A DNA stretch of 42,624 bases from DASYSL01 sp036003365 (GTDB taxonomy: Bacteria; Eisenbacteria; RBG-16-71-46; DASYSL01), in the NCBI GenBank assembly GCA_036003365.1, contig DASYSL010000048.1:1-42624 (forward strand). Reading direction: 5' to 3'. Both the position numbers and the translations under genes were made by a program. The notes beneath the pieces were generated by a model. It ran no database searches. It was not told the DNA's origin and saw nothing but the letters and a program-made list of their open reading frames with translations. Positions 1 through 7,792 of this stretch are shown in pieces (positions within the stretch are counted from its first letter, which is position 1; every line of letters starts with the position of its first letter).

Positions 1-4
1 ATCA

Positions 5-42
5 AAGTTAGCCGCAGCTAAGTTAGCCGTGGCTAACTTAGG
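5..42. repeat. Tandem 15-bp repeat with a nested palindrome
   Basis: Two adjacent 15-base units (5-19 and 20-34) both begin AAGTTAGCCG and differ at two positions. The second unit runs into a perfect inverted repeat at 19-40: TAAGTTAGCC, two bases, then GGCTAACTTA. It lies at the window edge and about 170 bases beyond the 3' end of the MEMO gene. It could be an operator, a terminator-like hairpin or part of an extragenic repeat; the sequence does not decide. Confidence 0.6.
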
Positions 43-81
43 ATTTCGAGTGCGGATCGTCAATAGAATCGAGTCGCCGTC

Positions 82-219
82 GAGTCGCTAGAAATGGGGG
101 GTCAATCCGTCTTTAAGCGGGTACTCCTACCGACACGCTAGGAAAGCCACGAGCATTGAGTACGTAGAAATGGGGGTCAACCCGTCTTGAAACGGGTGCG
201 CCTACCAATCCGCTAGGGA
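82..219. repeat. Two copies of an extragenic repeat, 76-bp period
   Basis: Copy A starts at 82 and copy B at 158. Over about 62 bases both read GAGTnCnTAGAAATGGGGG, then TCAAnCCGTCTT, a purine-rich stretch ending in CGGGT, CTCCTACC or GCCTACC, and CCGCTAGG-like ends. Copy B contains a small hairpin, CCCGT-CTTGAA-ACGGG. A third diverged copy of the left half lies at 14120-14157. Copy B reaches the stop codon of the MEMO gene at 213. The gene-free stretch 1-212 holds nothing else I can recognise. Confidence 0.65.
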
Positions 220-1610
220 TTCGCCGAAGCCGAAGCCGCGGCCCCAGGCCACGCCATCGTCGCGCAGGTCACCACCGAGCCGCCTTCCTCGAGCGACTGC
301 TCGTAGCGCAGAAGAGTGCCCGGCCCGGGCCGCGCCGCCGCCAGCAAGGCGTACTGAGCGGAGAAGCCGCACACGCGGGTCGAGTCACCGTGCGAGGCGA
401 TCATGTCGAACCAGGCGTCGGCGTTGCCCGGTGCTGCAGCGCTCAAGGCCGCCTCGTCGATCTGGCGAATGGCGTCGAGCATCTCCTGATCCAGTGGCTC
501 GCGGTCACCGAAGCGGGCGCCCACGTGCGACAGATCGACCGCCGCGAGATAGAGGACGCGCTTGCCCGCCGCCGTCGCTCGCTCCGCCTCCTCGCGGACG
601 GCGAGAAGGGTGGCCGCCAAGGCAGAGTCCTCGGTGGGCCGCCGCCCCTCGGCCAGGAGCCGGTGGAACCCGCCGCACAACACGGGCAGCAGCTTGGGGT
701 GGGGGCCATAGCGATATTGCAGGTAGAGCACTGGAAACTCGATCGAGTGCTCGTGGCGAAAGGCGGTCTCTTCCTCGTAGGCCGCAGGCCCGACGCGCTC
801 GGCCACCCGAGCCACCGCCTCGCGGTCGCACTCGAGCTCGCCCAGCGGCGTCCGCATGGTCTTGTCGGTCAGGGCCACGACTTGCTCGTAGAGCATGTGA
901 CCGGTGCCGAAGAGGATCACGAGATCGGGTGGCGGGCTCTCGGGCAAGGCCGCGAACCCCACCCCGATCGCCACGCCGGCTCGCTGCAGGTCGAGATGAG
1001 GCACCGAGAGGGCGCGGACCTCAGCTGGCGGCTTGGGCGCGCCCTCCGCCGACAAGATCGCCCGCGCCTCGGCCAGATGTCCCCCCAGGAAGCGCCGCAG
1101 CTCTTCCGGATCCTCGGGATAGGACACACCCGCCAGCGCCGGCTCCCGCACGGTCTCGGCCCGATACGCAGTCGCCAGCTCGGCGCGCCGCCGCTCGAAA
1201 CGCGGCGACTCGAGCAAATACAAACGATCGAGGTCTTCGACGAAGCGCCGGATGCTGTCGGCGTGGCGCATGTCGCCGGTTTCGCTCACGGCGCGTTGGG
1301 CCAGCTCCTCGGTGGTGGTCTGGCCGTCGAGCATCTGCAGCAAAGGCAGCATTTCGAGCCGCAAAACGACCGGGTTCTCGGTCACCCCCATGGGATCGCG
1401 CGCGATCAGCACCTCGCGGTCGCGATCCTGCGCCGCAATCAGCTCCAAAGCCCGCAGACGCGGCCGCTCGGGCGGCTGGTCTTCGGGTGCGGCGTGCACC
1501 GAGCGCCCGAAAGCGTCGACGAGCAGAGGCTGGTCCTTGCGAATCTCCTTGCCGTCGGGTCCCAGGAGGCGCGGAGCCCCTCGGGGGCCTTTCTCGCCTT
1601 CCTCGCTCAA
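213..1610 (-). CDS. MEMO1-family protein (AmmeMemoRadiSam system protein B-like) with an extra N-terminal domain
   Basis: The protein has 465 residues; the C-terminal ~300 are a MEMO domain. Visible family motifs are VPHLD (His205), LFGTGH (His238), HEHSIEFP (~286-293), DLSH (359-362) and RVCGF (Cys414). His205, His238 and Cys414 line up with the iron ligands described for human MEMO1, so metal binding looks retained. Residues ~50-150 form a separate helical, possibly winged-helix or PqqD-like, domain ahead of MEMO, which makes the protein longer than the usual ~270-300 residues. The TTG start overlaps the stop of the upstream peptidase gene by four bases (TTGA), so the pair is probably translationally coupled. 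The AMMECR1 and radical-SAM partners of this system are not in the window. Family call is firm; biochemical role is unknown. Confidence 0.85.
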   Translation of the reverse strand: MSEEGEKGPRGAPRLLGPDGKEIRKDQPLLVDAFGRSVHAAPEDQPPERPRLRALELIAAQDRDREVLIARDPMGVTENPVVLRLEMLPLLQMLDGQTTTEELAQRAVSETGDMRHADSIRRFVEDLDRLYLLESPRFERRRAELATAYRAETVREPALAGVSYPEDPEELRRFLGGHLAEARAILSAEGAPKPPAEVRALSVPHLDLQRAGVAIGVGFAALPESPPPDLVILFGTGHMLYEQVVALTDKTMRTPLGELECDREAVARVAERVGPAAYEEETAFRHEHSIEFPVLYLQYRYGPHPKLLPVLCGGFHRLLAEGRRPTEDSALAATLLAVREEAERATAAGKRVLYLAAVDLSHVGARFGDREPLDQEMLDAIRQIDEAALSAAAPGNADAWFDMIASHGDSTRVCGFSAQYALLAAARPGPGTLLRYEQSLEEGGSVVTCATMAWPGAAASASANP

Positions 1611-2797
1611 CGAGAGCTTCCCCCCAGGTACTTCTCCAGCACGCGCGCCGCCACTTCCACGCCGACGATCAACGCGTCCTCATCGACGTCGAACTTGCCG
1701 GAGTGGTGAGGATAGATCTTGCCCTTCTCGGCGTTGCGCGTGCCCAGGCTCCAGTAGCAGCCGGGGACGCGCTCGAGGAAGTAGGACATGTCCTCGGAGC
1801 CGGTCGTCCAGTAGTCGCTGATCTTCACGATGGGGGCGATCGCCTCGCGCACCATGGCCGTGACCCTGTGATCGTTCACCGTGGCCGGATAGCCGGGATC
1901 GTAGACGAACTCGTAGCCCGCGCCGTGCGCCTGCGCGATGGCGCCCAGAAGCTCGTTCACGCGCGTCACCACGCGATGATTCAGCTCGGTGTCGAAATAG
2001 CGGATCGTCCCCGAGAACTCGCCCTTCGTGGGCAGGATGTTGGTCTTGGTGCCGATGTGCACCTGGCCCACGGTGACCACGATCGACTCGCGCGGATCCA
2101 CATTTCGGCTCACCACGCTCTGCAGTGCGGTGATCATCTGCGCGGCCACCATGATGAGATCGACGGTCTGGTGCGGTGCGGCGCCGTGGCCGCCCTTCGA
2201 GGTCAAGGTCACGTAGAACTCGCCTGAGCCCGCGAAGACGGGGCCGGGCCGGGCGGCGATCACGCCCGAGTCCTCGTCGTTGTTGAGGTGCATGGCGAAG
2301 CAGACGTCCGGCTTCACCTTGTCGAGTACGCCGTCTTCGATCATGACCTCGGCGCCGCCGCCACCTTCCTCGGCGGGCTGGAACAAAAAGGCGATGCGCC
2401 CGGCGAGATCGTTCTTCCGCTGCGTCATGAGCTTGGCGAGCGTGAGCGCCACGGCGATGTGGCCGTCATGCCCGCAGGCATGCATCTGCCCCTGGTTCTC
2501 GGACGCGTAGGGGAGGCCGGTCTCCTCATTCAACGGCAGCCCGTCCATGTCGGCGCGGTAGAGCGCGGTCTTGCCGGGACGCGCGCCTTCCAAGATCGCG
2601 ACCACGCCGCTCTTGCCGATGCCAGTCATGGGATTGAGGCCGAGACCCTTCAAATACTCGGCGACGCGTGCCGACGTCCACGGCAGGTCGAAGTTCAGCT
2701 CGGGATGGCGATGGAACTCGCGGCGCAGCGAGATGACCTCGTCGGTCAAGGCGCGCGTGTCCGCGCTCAGGCGCTCGGATGCGGGCGCTAGCGGCAT
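1607..2797 (-). CDS. M20-family metallopeptidase/amidohydrolase (N-acyl-amino-acid amidohydrolase, hippuricase type)
   Basis: The 396-residue protein would hydrolyse N-acyl amino acids or small peptide amides using one or two divalent metals in the cytoplasm. Family motifs are clear: REFHRHPEL (27-35), RADMDGLP (91-98), HACGHDGH (106-113, with the metal-ligand Cys108 and His110 of the hippurate-hydrolase subgroup), PAEEGGGGA (141-149, general-base Glu) and a late metal-site HHSGKFDVDE. The dimerisation lid domain lies between. The open frame extends 28 codons further upstream, but the ATG at 2797 is preceded by GGAGA at good spacing and begins at the usual family N-terminus. No signal peptide. 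It is first in a two-gene unit with the MEMO protein and diverges from the GT4 gene. The exact substrate cannot be read from sequence. Confidence 0.9.
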   Translation of the reverse strand: MPLAPASERLSADTRALTDEVISLRREFHRHPELNFDLPWTSARVAEYLKGLGLNPMTGIGKSGVVAILEGARPGKTALYRADMDGLPLNEETGLPYASENQGQMHACGHDGHIAVALTLAKLMTQRKNDLAGRIAFLFQPAEEGGGGAEVMIEDGVLDKVKPDVCFAMHLNNDEDSGVIAARPGPVFAGSGEFYVTLTSKGGHGAAPHQTVDLIMVAAQMITALQSVVSRNVDPRESIVVTVGQVHIGTKTNILPTKGEFSGTIRYFDTELNHRVVTRVNELLGAIAQAHGAGYEFVYDPGYPATVNDHRVTAMVREAIAPIVKISDYWTTGSEDMSYFLERVPGCYWSLGTRNAEKGKIYPHHSGKFDVDEDALIVGVEVAARVLEKYLGGSSR

Positions 2798-2898
2798 GGC
2801 GGGCTCTCCGTTCGGTGGGTTGGATTGCGATGGGAAAAACCGGATCGCACAGAGATTACCGGGGGCGGGGGGCCGCGCCAAGGGGTTAGAAGCCGTGC

Positions 2899-2928
2899 TT
2901 GGCCCGGTGTATCCCCGCGTCGTATCGT
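2899..2928 (+). promoter_or_regulatory. Possible promoter, nearly leaderless, for the GT4 gene
   Basis: TTGGCC (2899-2904) and TATCGT (2923-2928) are separated by 18 bases. The chosen GTG start at 2937 is only eight bases beyond the -10 box, and no Shine-Dalgarno site is visible, so transcription could begin at or next to the start codon. The boxes are imperfect and the call is tentative. Confidence 0.3.
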
Positions 2929-2936
2929 GTGGCCCG

Positions 2937-4190
2937 GTGAAGCGACTGCTTCTCGTTTGTTACTACTTTCCTCCCGCGGCGGGCGGCGGCGTGGCCCGCG
3001 CTCTCTCCTTTGCCCGCTATCTTCCGCCGCTCGGCTGGCAGGTGACGGTGCTGTGCGCGGATCATGCCTCGGCGCCGCTCGCCGATGTGTCGCGGCCCAT
3101 CGATCTCCCGCCCGGGGTCGAGGTGATCCGCGTCCCCATGCCGGAGAACGCGGCGCGCGGCCGCCGCGCAGTCATCGGCGGCAAGAGCGGGCGGCCGAGC
3201 GGGATGTACCGGGCCGCACGCCACGTGTCGAGCTGGATCTGGGTGCCCGACTCGTTCGCGCCCTGGGCGCCCATCGCCACCATGTACGCCAGGCAGCGGC
3301 TCGAGCGCGGCGGTGTGAACGCGATCCTCTCGACCTCGCCGCCCGACACCGTGCATCTCGTGGGCTTGGGACTCACGACCGCGCTCCCCTGGGTGGTCGA
3401 TTTCCGCGATCCGTGGATCGGCCTCACGTACAAGCGGCCGCCGACGCCGATCCACGCTTGGCGCCAGCGTAAGCTGCGCGACGCGGTGCTCGCGCGCGCC
3501 GACCTCGTGCTCGCCACCACGCGAGCCTCGGCCGAGCATCTCAGCAAGGCAGCGCCACCGGGCAAGCGCATCGCCGTGCTGCCCAACGGATGGGATCCCG
3601 ATTTCACCCAGGCATCCACGCACGTCGAGCCATCGCGCCGCCTACGCCTCGTCTACACGGGGACCTTGTGGGATGTGCCGGTGGCGAAGAGCTTCTTCGC
3701 AGCGCTGGCACGCGCGCTTGCCGAGGCCAACACGCGCGCCCTCGAGGTCGACATCGTCGGGCCCTACGAGTCCGCCGAAAAAGACCTCGTGCAAAAGCTG
3801 GGGCTCGGCGACATCGTGCGCTTCGTCGGTCAGGTGGGTTACGAGGAGTCGCGCCGGCGCCAGCAGGAGGCGGACGTGCTCCTCCTCTTACAAGTGCACG
3901 GGCCCGGCTACCATCTCGCCATTCCGGGCAAGCTCTACGAGTATCTCGCCAGTTCGCGACCCGTTCTCGCGTTCCTGCCGCCGGGCGAAGGCGCCGATCT
4001 GGTCGCGCGGGTCGGCGGCTGGGTGGTTTCGCAAGAAGACGAGCGCGGTATCGAGTCGGCGCTGGTGCGACTCCTGCGCGGCGAGCGCCCGCAGGGCGAA
4101 TCGCCGGCGCGCCAGATGCTCGCCTACGAATACCGCCGCGACAAGATCGCCGCCCAGCTCGCGCAGCTCCTGAACGAGGTCACGCGATGA
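2937..4190 (+). CDS. Glycosyltransferase family 4 (GT-B fold)
   Basis: The protein has 417 residues. The N-terminus KRLLLVCYYFPPAAGGGVAR is the classic GT4 start, with a Gly-rich loop after the first strand. The C-terminal half carries LVYTGTLWD, VDIVGPYE, VRFVGQVGYEESRR and GKLYEYLASSRPVLAF, the last being the sugar-nucleotide-binding E-x7-E-like region. It should transfer a sugar from an NDP- or lipid-linked donor in surface glycan synthesis at the inner face of the membrane. The frame remains open upstream to 2571 across the peptidase gene, but that part is antisense shadow; the GTG at 2937 fits the family N-terminus. It overlaps the next gene by ATGA, implying a two-gene operon. Donor and acceptor are unknown. 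Confidence 0.88.
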   Translation: MKRLLLVCYYFPPAAGGGVARALSFARYLPPLGWQVTVLCADHASAPLADVSRPIDLPPGVEVIRVPMPENAARGRRAVIGGKSGRPSGMYRAARHVSSWIWVPDSFAPWAPIATMYARQRLERGGVNAILSTSPPDTVHLVGLGLTTALPWVVDFRDPWIGLTYKRPPTPIHAWRQRKLRDAVLARADLVLATTRASAEHLSKAAPPGKRIAVLPNGWDPDFTQASTHVEPSRRLRLVYTGTLWDVPVAKSFFAALARALAEANTRALEVDIVGPYESAEKDLVQKLGLGDIVRFVGQVGYEESRRRQQEADVLLLLQVHGPGYHLAIPGKLYEYLASSRPVLAFLPPGEGADLVARVGGWVVSQEDERGIESALVRLLRGERPQGESPARQMLAYEYRRDKIAAQLAQLLNEVTR

Positions 4191-5740
4191 GCGACCGCCC
4201 GGCGCCGACGCCGAGCGGCATGCTCACGGCACTCTGGCTCGCGCTCCTGCTCTTTGCCGTGCTCCTCTTCGGCCTGCGCGGCTACGTCACCGACGACACG
4301 TTCATCCACTTGCAGTTCGCCAAGCACCTGCGTGACGGCGCGGGCCTCGTGTTCAACCAGGGCGAGGCCGTGCCGGGCGCGACCGCGCCCCTGTGGCCCA
4401 TCCTTCTCGGTCTCGTGGGCAAGGGCGGTGCGGATCTCCTGCGGCTGGCGACCACGCTTTCGGCGCTCGCCGGATTTTTCGCGCTCGGCGGGTTCTTCCA
4501 AGCCGCGCGTCGCTTGCTCCTGCGCCCCGAGCACGCGCAGGCGGCGACCATCGTGTGGGCGGCCAACGCCTGGATGGCGCGCTGGGCGGTGTCGGGCATG
4601 GAGACCGCACTCGCCGTCGCGCTCGTCATCGCGGGCTGGAACGTGGGCTGGAACGAAAGCCAAGCGCCGGGACCCGGCCGCCGGCTCGGCGTCGGATTCG
4701 TGTGGGGTCTCGCGACTCTCGCGCGCCCGGAGACGGCGCTGCTCGTGGCACTCTACGCCGGCAGCTCGTTCGTCTGGCCCGATGGTGCGCTCGGCGGCGC
4801 GCCCCTCCGCGCCCGCGTTCGCGCGCTCGGCGCGGTGCTGATCGGCGCCGCCATCGTGCTTGCGCCCTACGCGCTGTACGCGTTCTCGCTCTACGGCAGC
4901 CTGCTTCCGAGCACGCTCGCCGCCAAGGGCTCGGGCGCGCACGGATTCGCCGTGCTCATGGAGCAGCTCTGGCTCGCCGCCAAGGTCGCGGGTGCCGTGT
5001 GCGCGATCGAGATCCTCGCCTGCGTCGTGCTCCTGCCGCGCTTCCGGCACCTCTTCCGCCACGGCGACGCGGCGCTGCATGCGGCGATCTGGAGCTGGAT
5101 CGTGCTGCTCCCGCTGGCCTATGCCGTGCGCGCGCTCCCCATCCTTTCGCGCTACCTGCTGCCCATCCTGCCGTTCATCGTTCTCTACGGTTGGTGGGCG
5201 CTCGAGCACTTCCGCCTGTCGCGCGAGAGCCGGTGGCGCCGCGGCGTGCTCGCGGCAGCGCTGGGACTCTCCGTCGCCATCAATGTTGTTGTGTACGAGG
5301 TGCAGGTGGTGCCGCACACGCGCGAGTTCGCGGCCGGCATGGAGCGCACGCTGATCCCCTGGGGCAAGCGCCTGGCCGAAACGCCGCCCAGCACGCTCAT
5401 CGCCACGCCCGACATCGGCGCCATCGGCTATTACTCGGATCGCCGGGTTCTCGACCTGGGCGGTCTCGTCACGCCCAAGATCGTGCCGCTCATGAACCAG
5501 ATGGATTACGACTCACTCGTTCGCAGTTTCGCCTTCCGGGTCGCAGGCCAGCCCGATTACCTCGTCGATCGCGGCCAGGGACCCAAGCGACTCCTGCACG
5601 AAAGCCCGTACTGGCCGGCCCTCGATCCCATCGCCACCGCGCGCACGCAATCGCTCGCCATCGCCAAGCCGGGCGCGGTGGACTACACGCTCTACAAAGT
5701 GGATTGGAGGGTCGCGGACTCGCTCGCCGCGTTGCGCTAA
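4187..5740 (+). CDS. Polytopic membrane protein, GT-C-type glycosyltransferase-like
   Basis: The 517-residue protein has about ten hydrophobic helices. After the first helix comes YVTDDTFIHLQFAKHL, an acidic pair in the first external loop, as in GT-C enzymes that use polyprenyl-phosphate sugars. It is followed by GLVFNQGE and a loop ending in APLWP. The C-terminal soluble part contains PDIGAIGYYSDRRVLDLGGL, a pattern common in bacterial membrane proteins of this type. The ATG at 4187 overlaps the GT4 stop (ATGA); the frame stays open upstream only as a shadow of GT4. With GT4 it probably builds or modifies a cell-surface glycan. Family-level assignment is by membrane topology and motif; substrate is unknown. 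It converges on the gene ending at 5814, with 73 featureless bases between. Confidence 0.75.
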   Translation: MSDRPAPTPSGMLTALWLALLLFAVLLFGLRGYVTDDTFIHLQFAKHLRDGAGLVFNQGEAVPGATAPLWPILLGLVGKGGADLLRLATTLSALAGFFALGGFFQAARRLLLRPEHAQAATIVWAANAWMARWAVSGMETALAVALVIAGWNVGWNESQAPGPGRRLGVGFVWGLATLARPETALLVALYAGSSFVWPDGALGGAPLRARVRALGAVLIGAAIVLAPYALYAFSLYGSLLPSTLAAKGSGAHGFAVLMEQLWLAAKVAGAVCAIEILACVVLLPRFRHLFRHGDAALHAAIWSWIVLLPLAYAVRALPILSRYLLPILPFIVLYGWWALEHFRLSRESRWRRGVLAAALGLSVAINVVVYEVQVVPHTREFAAGMERTLIPWGKRLAETPPSTLIATPDIGAIGYYSDRRVLDLGGLVTPKIVPLMNQMDYDSLVRSFAFRVAGQPDYLVDRGQGPKRLLHESPYWPALDPIATARTQSLAIAKPGAVDYTLYKVDWRVADSLAALR

Positions 5741-5813
5741 TGGGTATCTGCGGACACGACCCGGCCTTCCGCGACAAGGTGGCTCATGGCAGAGGGGTTT
5801 TCGCGACTGCTCC

Positions 5814-6674
5814 TCAACGAGTGCACGTCGTCACGAATGCTGATTCCGCCGGATAATCCGGAGGACAAAGTTGGCCGTTCGGTGCACCGGGCACACGCAT
5901 GAGGCGAATGTAGACGTTCCCGTCCTTGTCGATGCTTTCGATGAACATGGCGGCGATCTTGTCGATGAGAACGCGGCTACCGCGTCCCGAGATGATGGTC
6001 CGCGGGTCGACGATGGGGAGAAAGGCCACGCGAGGACTCTCGGGTTCCCGACTGATGACCGTCTGCGTCACCGCATCCCAGTGCGCATCCGGATCGCGGT
6101 CGATCAACGCCTCGACCCCCCGTCGCGTCGGTCCGCTCAGATCCCCGGGGTGGAAACCGACGATGTTGCCGAATCCGAGAATGATCGGATTGCAGTTCTC
6201 GATATCCCACTCATAGCGATTTCCGGTTGCGTCCAAGCGGTCTGCATCCGAGAGATCGATCGCGTTGTACTGGCCGGCGACCACGGTCGCTGAGCCGGAC
6301 CCGGGCTTCAGGACGATCGGCTGGCCGGCATCCTTGTCAGGCGTGTAGCCTGTTCTGAACGGGTGATACAGCTCCTCGTTGCGATGTCCGTCCTTGTTTT
6401 GATCCTTGTAAGGCTCGCCGGCGTCGTAGAAACCGTTGTTGTTGAGATCGTCAAAGTCCTCGGCGTCATACTGGCCGTTGCTCGCCCAGTCCTCGTGGCC
6501 GGGAATCACCGTGACGTCATCCCAGCGATCGGGTAGCACCCAGGGCTTGAGACAGCTCATGCGGCAACAAGGGCACTCGTTCGTATCGAGTGACGAGCGT
6601 TGAATCGGGGACTTCGGTCCGGCGAGAGCCGGTGACCAGAGAAAAAGCGCGAGAATCGCGAGGATGATACGCAT
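5814..6674 (-). CDS. Secreted protein with Asp/Asn-rich segment and TadG-like C-terminus
   Basis: The 286-residue protein starts with a signal peptide (MRIILAILALFLWSPALA). It then has a Cys-rich NECPCCRMSC segment and an acidic repeat-like run (DDLNNNGFYDAGE, DQNKDGHRNEE) that resembles calcium-binding EF-hand or dockerin loops. Its second half, with GFGNIVGFHPGDLSGPTRRG, GVEALIDRDPDAHWD and SPRVAFLPIVDP, resembles the C-terminal region of TadG-like Flp pilus proteins as I know that pattern. I chose the ATG at 6674 rather than the upstream in-frame ATG because the signal peptide begins there. By eye the gene is less GC-rich than its neighbours, which may mean recent acquisition. It appears monocistronic with its own promoter. 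No precise function can be given. Confidence 0.7.
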   Translation of the reverse strand: MRIILAILALFLWSPALAGPKSPIQRSSLDTNECPCCRMSCLKPWVLPDRWDDVTVIPGHEDWASNGQYDAEDFDDLNNNGFYDAGEPYKDQNKDGHRNEELYHPFRTGYTPDKDAGQPIVLKPGSGSATVVAGQYNAIDLSDADRLDATGNRYEWDIENCNPIILGFGNIVGFHPGDLSGPTRRGVEALIDRDPDAHWDAVTQTVISREPESPRVAFLPIVDPRTIISGRGSRVLIDKIAAMFIESIDKDGNVYIRLMRVPGAPNGQLCPPDYPAESAFVTTCTR

Positions 6675-6708
6675 GGGGAGCGGCTCCGGGGTAGGCGGGA
6701 CGGCTCCC

Positions 6709-6738
6709 ATTATGGAGTAGGTCAATGGTTGTTCTCAA
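6709..6738 (-). promoter_or_regulatory. Candidate sigma-70 promoter for the secreted TadG-like protein
   Basis: Read on the minus strand, TTGAGA (6738-6733) and CATAAT (6714-6709) are 18 bases apart and point at the gene starting at 6674. The -35 box lies directly beside the stop codon of the upstream HupE-like gene (6740-6742), so this gene could be expressed independently. Confidence 0.4.
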
Positions 6739-6739
6739 G

Positions 6740-7792
6740 TCAACGCGCGAGCAGCCGCTCCGCAAACCAGTAGCCGCCGGCGCACACGATCACCCACGAG
6801 CCGGCGAAGGCGACGCGCCAGGACGCGCGCAGGCTCGCCGAATGCACCCAGGCCAAGGCGGGCGCGAGCGATAGAACGATGGCCGTCTGGCCCATCTCGA
6901 CGCCGAGATTGAACGAGGCCAGAGACCAGCCCAAAGCACCGGCTGGCAGGCCGGTCTCGCGCAGCACCGACGCAAACCCGAAGCCGTGCACGAGCCCGAA
7001 GCAGAAGGCGAGCAGTGCACGTCGGTCGCGCATGCCCGCGCGGTGGCGCAGGTTCTCGATCCCGATGCACACGATGCTGGCGGCGATCGCGGGCTCGACG
7101 ATGCGCGACGGCGGCTGGAAGACGCCGAGGGTTGCGACCGCCAGCGTGATGCTGTGCGCGGCGGTGAACGCGGTGACGATCTTGAGCAGGCGCCGCATGC
7201 CGCCGCCCAGGAGCAGAAGGCCAACGACGAAAGCGATGTGATCAGGCCCCTGGAAGATGTGCTTCACGCCTTGAACGATGAAGCGCGCCACGACCTCACG
7301 CACCGACACGCCCGCGGCCACGTCGCACACGCTCTCGTGGTGGTCACAGGTGAGCAAATCCTGCACGCGCAGCGTGCCCGCGACGAACACGTTCAAGTAG
7401 GTCTCATGCGCCGGGTCGTAGGCGAAGAGCGGTCCGCGCGCGACCATCTTGCCCGCGCGCATCGGCGCGGTGAAATCCAGGGCCACGAGCTTGCGGTCGG
7501 GAACAGGCGCGAGCCCAGTCGGGCGCACGGCGAGCTTCTGCCCGGCGATGCTCACGTCGACGCGCTCGAGGAATACCCGCTCGATACGTGCCTGCACGCG
7601 TGCCAGGTACGCCGGCTCGCGCAGCGAATCGGCATCGAGACCCGACTCGTGCGCGATGTCGATCACGTGAGCGGCCACACGGCCTTCGACCACCCCGGCG
7701 CCCAATCGCAGATCGAGATAGCTGTACGGCTGGTCGTGCGCCGAGGCCGGACCAGCGAGTGTCAGGAGGAGAAAGAACGCGAGCTTCTTCAC
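6740..7792 (-). CDS. HupE/UreJ-like membrane protein with secreted N-terminal domain
   Basis: The 350-residue protein has a signal peptide (KKLAFFLLLTLAGPASA), a ~150-residue extracytoplasmic domain and a C-terminal bundle of about six or seven helices. The membrane part has HIFQGPDHI, FTAAHSITLA and GLVHGFGFA, the His-rich motifs of the HupE/UreJ family, which includes nickel/cobalt permeases and related proteins. The GTG start overlaps the stop of the DUF4198 gene by four bases (GTGA). The open frame reaching back to 8173 is shadow. Together with the DUF4198 partner it may take up or handle a transition metal. The metal, and whether it is a transporter at all, remain inference. Confidence 0.8.
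   Translation of the reverse strand: MKKLAFFLLLTLAGPASAHDQPYSYLDLRLGAGVVEGRVAAHVIDIAHESGLDADSLREPAYLARVQARIERVFLERVDVSIAGQKLAVRPTGLAPVPDRKLVALDFTAPMRAGKMVARGPLFAYDPAHETYLNVFVAGTLRVQDLLTCDHHESVCDVAAGVSVREVVARFIVQGVKHIFQGPDHIAFVVGLLLLGGGMRRLLKIVTAFTAAHSITLAVATLGVFQPPSRIVEPAIAASIVCIGIENLRHRAGMRDRRALLAFCFGLVHGFGFASVLRETGLPAGALGWSLASFNLGVEMGQTAIVLSLAPALAWVHSASLRASWRVAFAGSWVIVCAGGYWFAERLLAR

Noticed and set aside
82..219. CRISPR array
   Set aside because: Only two diverged units with similar 'spacer' sequence and no cas gene; repeat and spacer lengths do not fit.
2571..2936. N-terminal extension of the GT4 frame across the peptidase gene
   Set aside because: It lies antisense to a well-supported gene, has no signal or family match, and the GT4 N-terminus starts at 2937.
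3590..4186. N-terminal extension of the GT-C-like frame
   Set aside because: It overlaps the GT4 gene in another frame; the ATG at 4187 overlaps the GT4 stop and starts the membrane protein properly.
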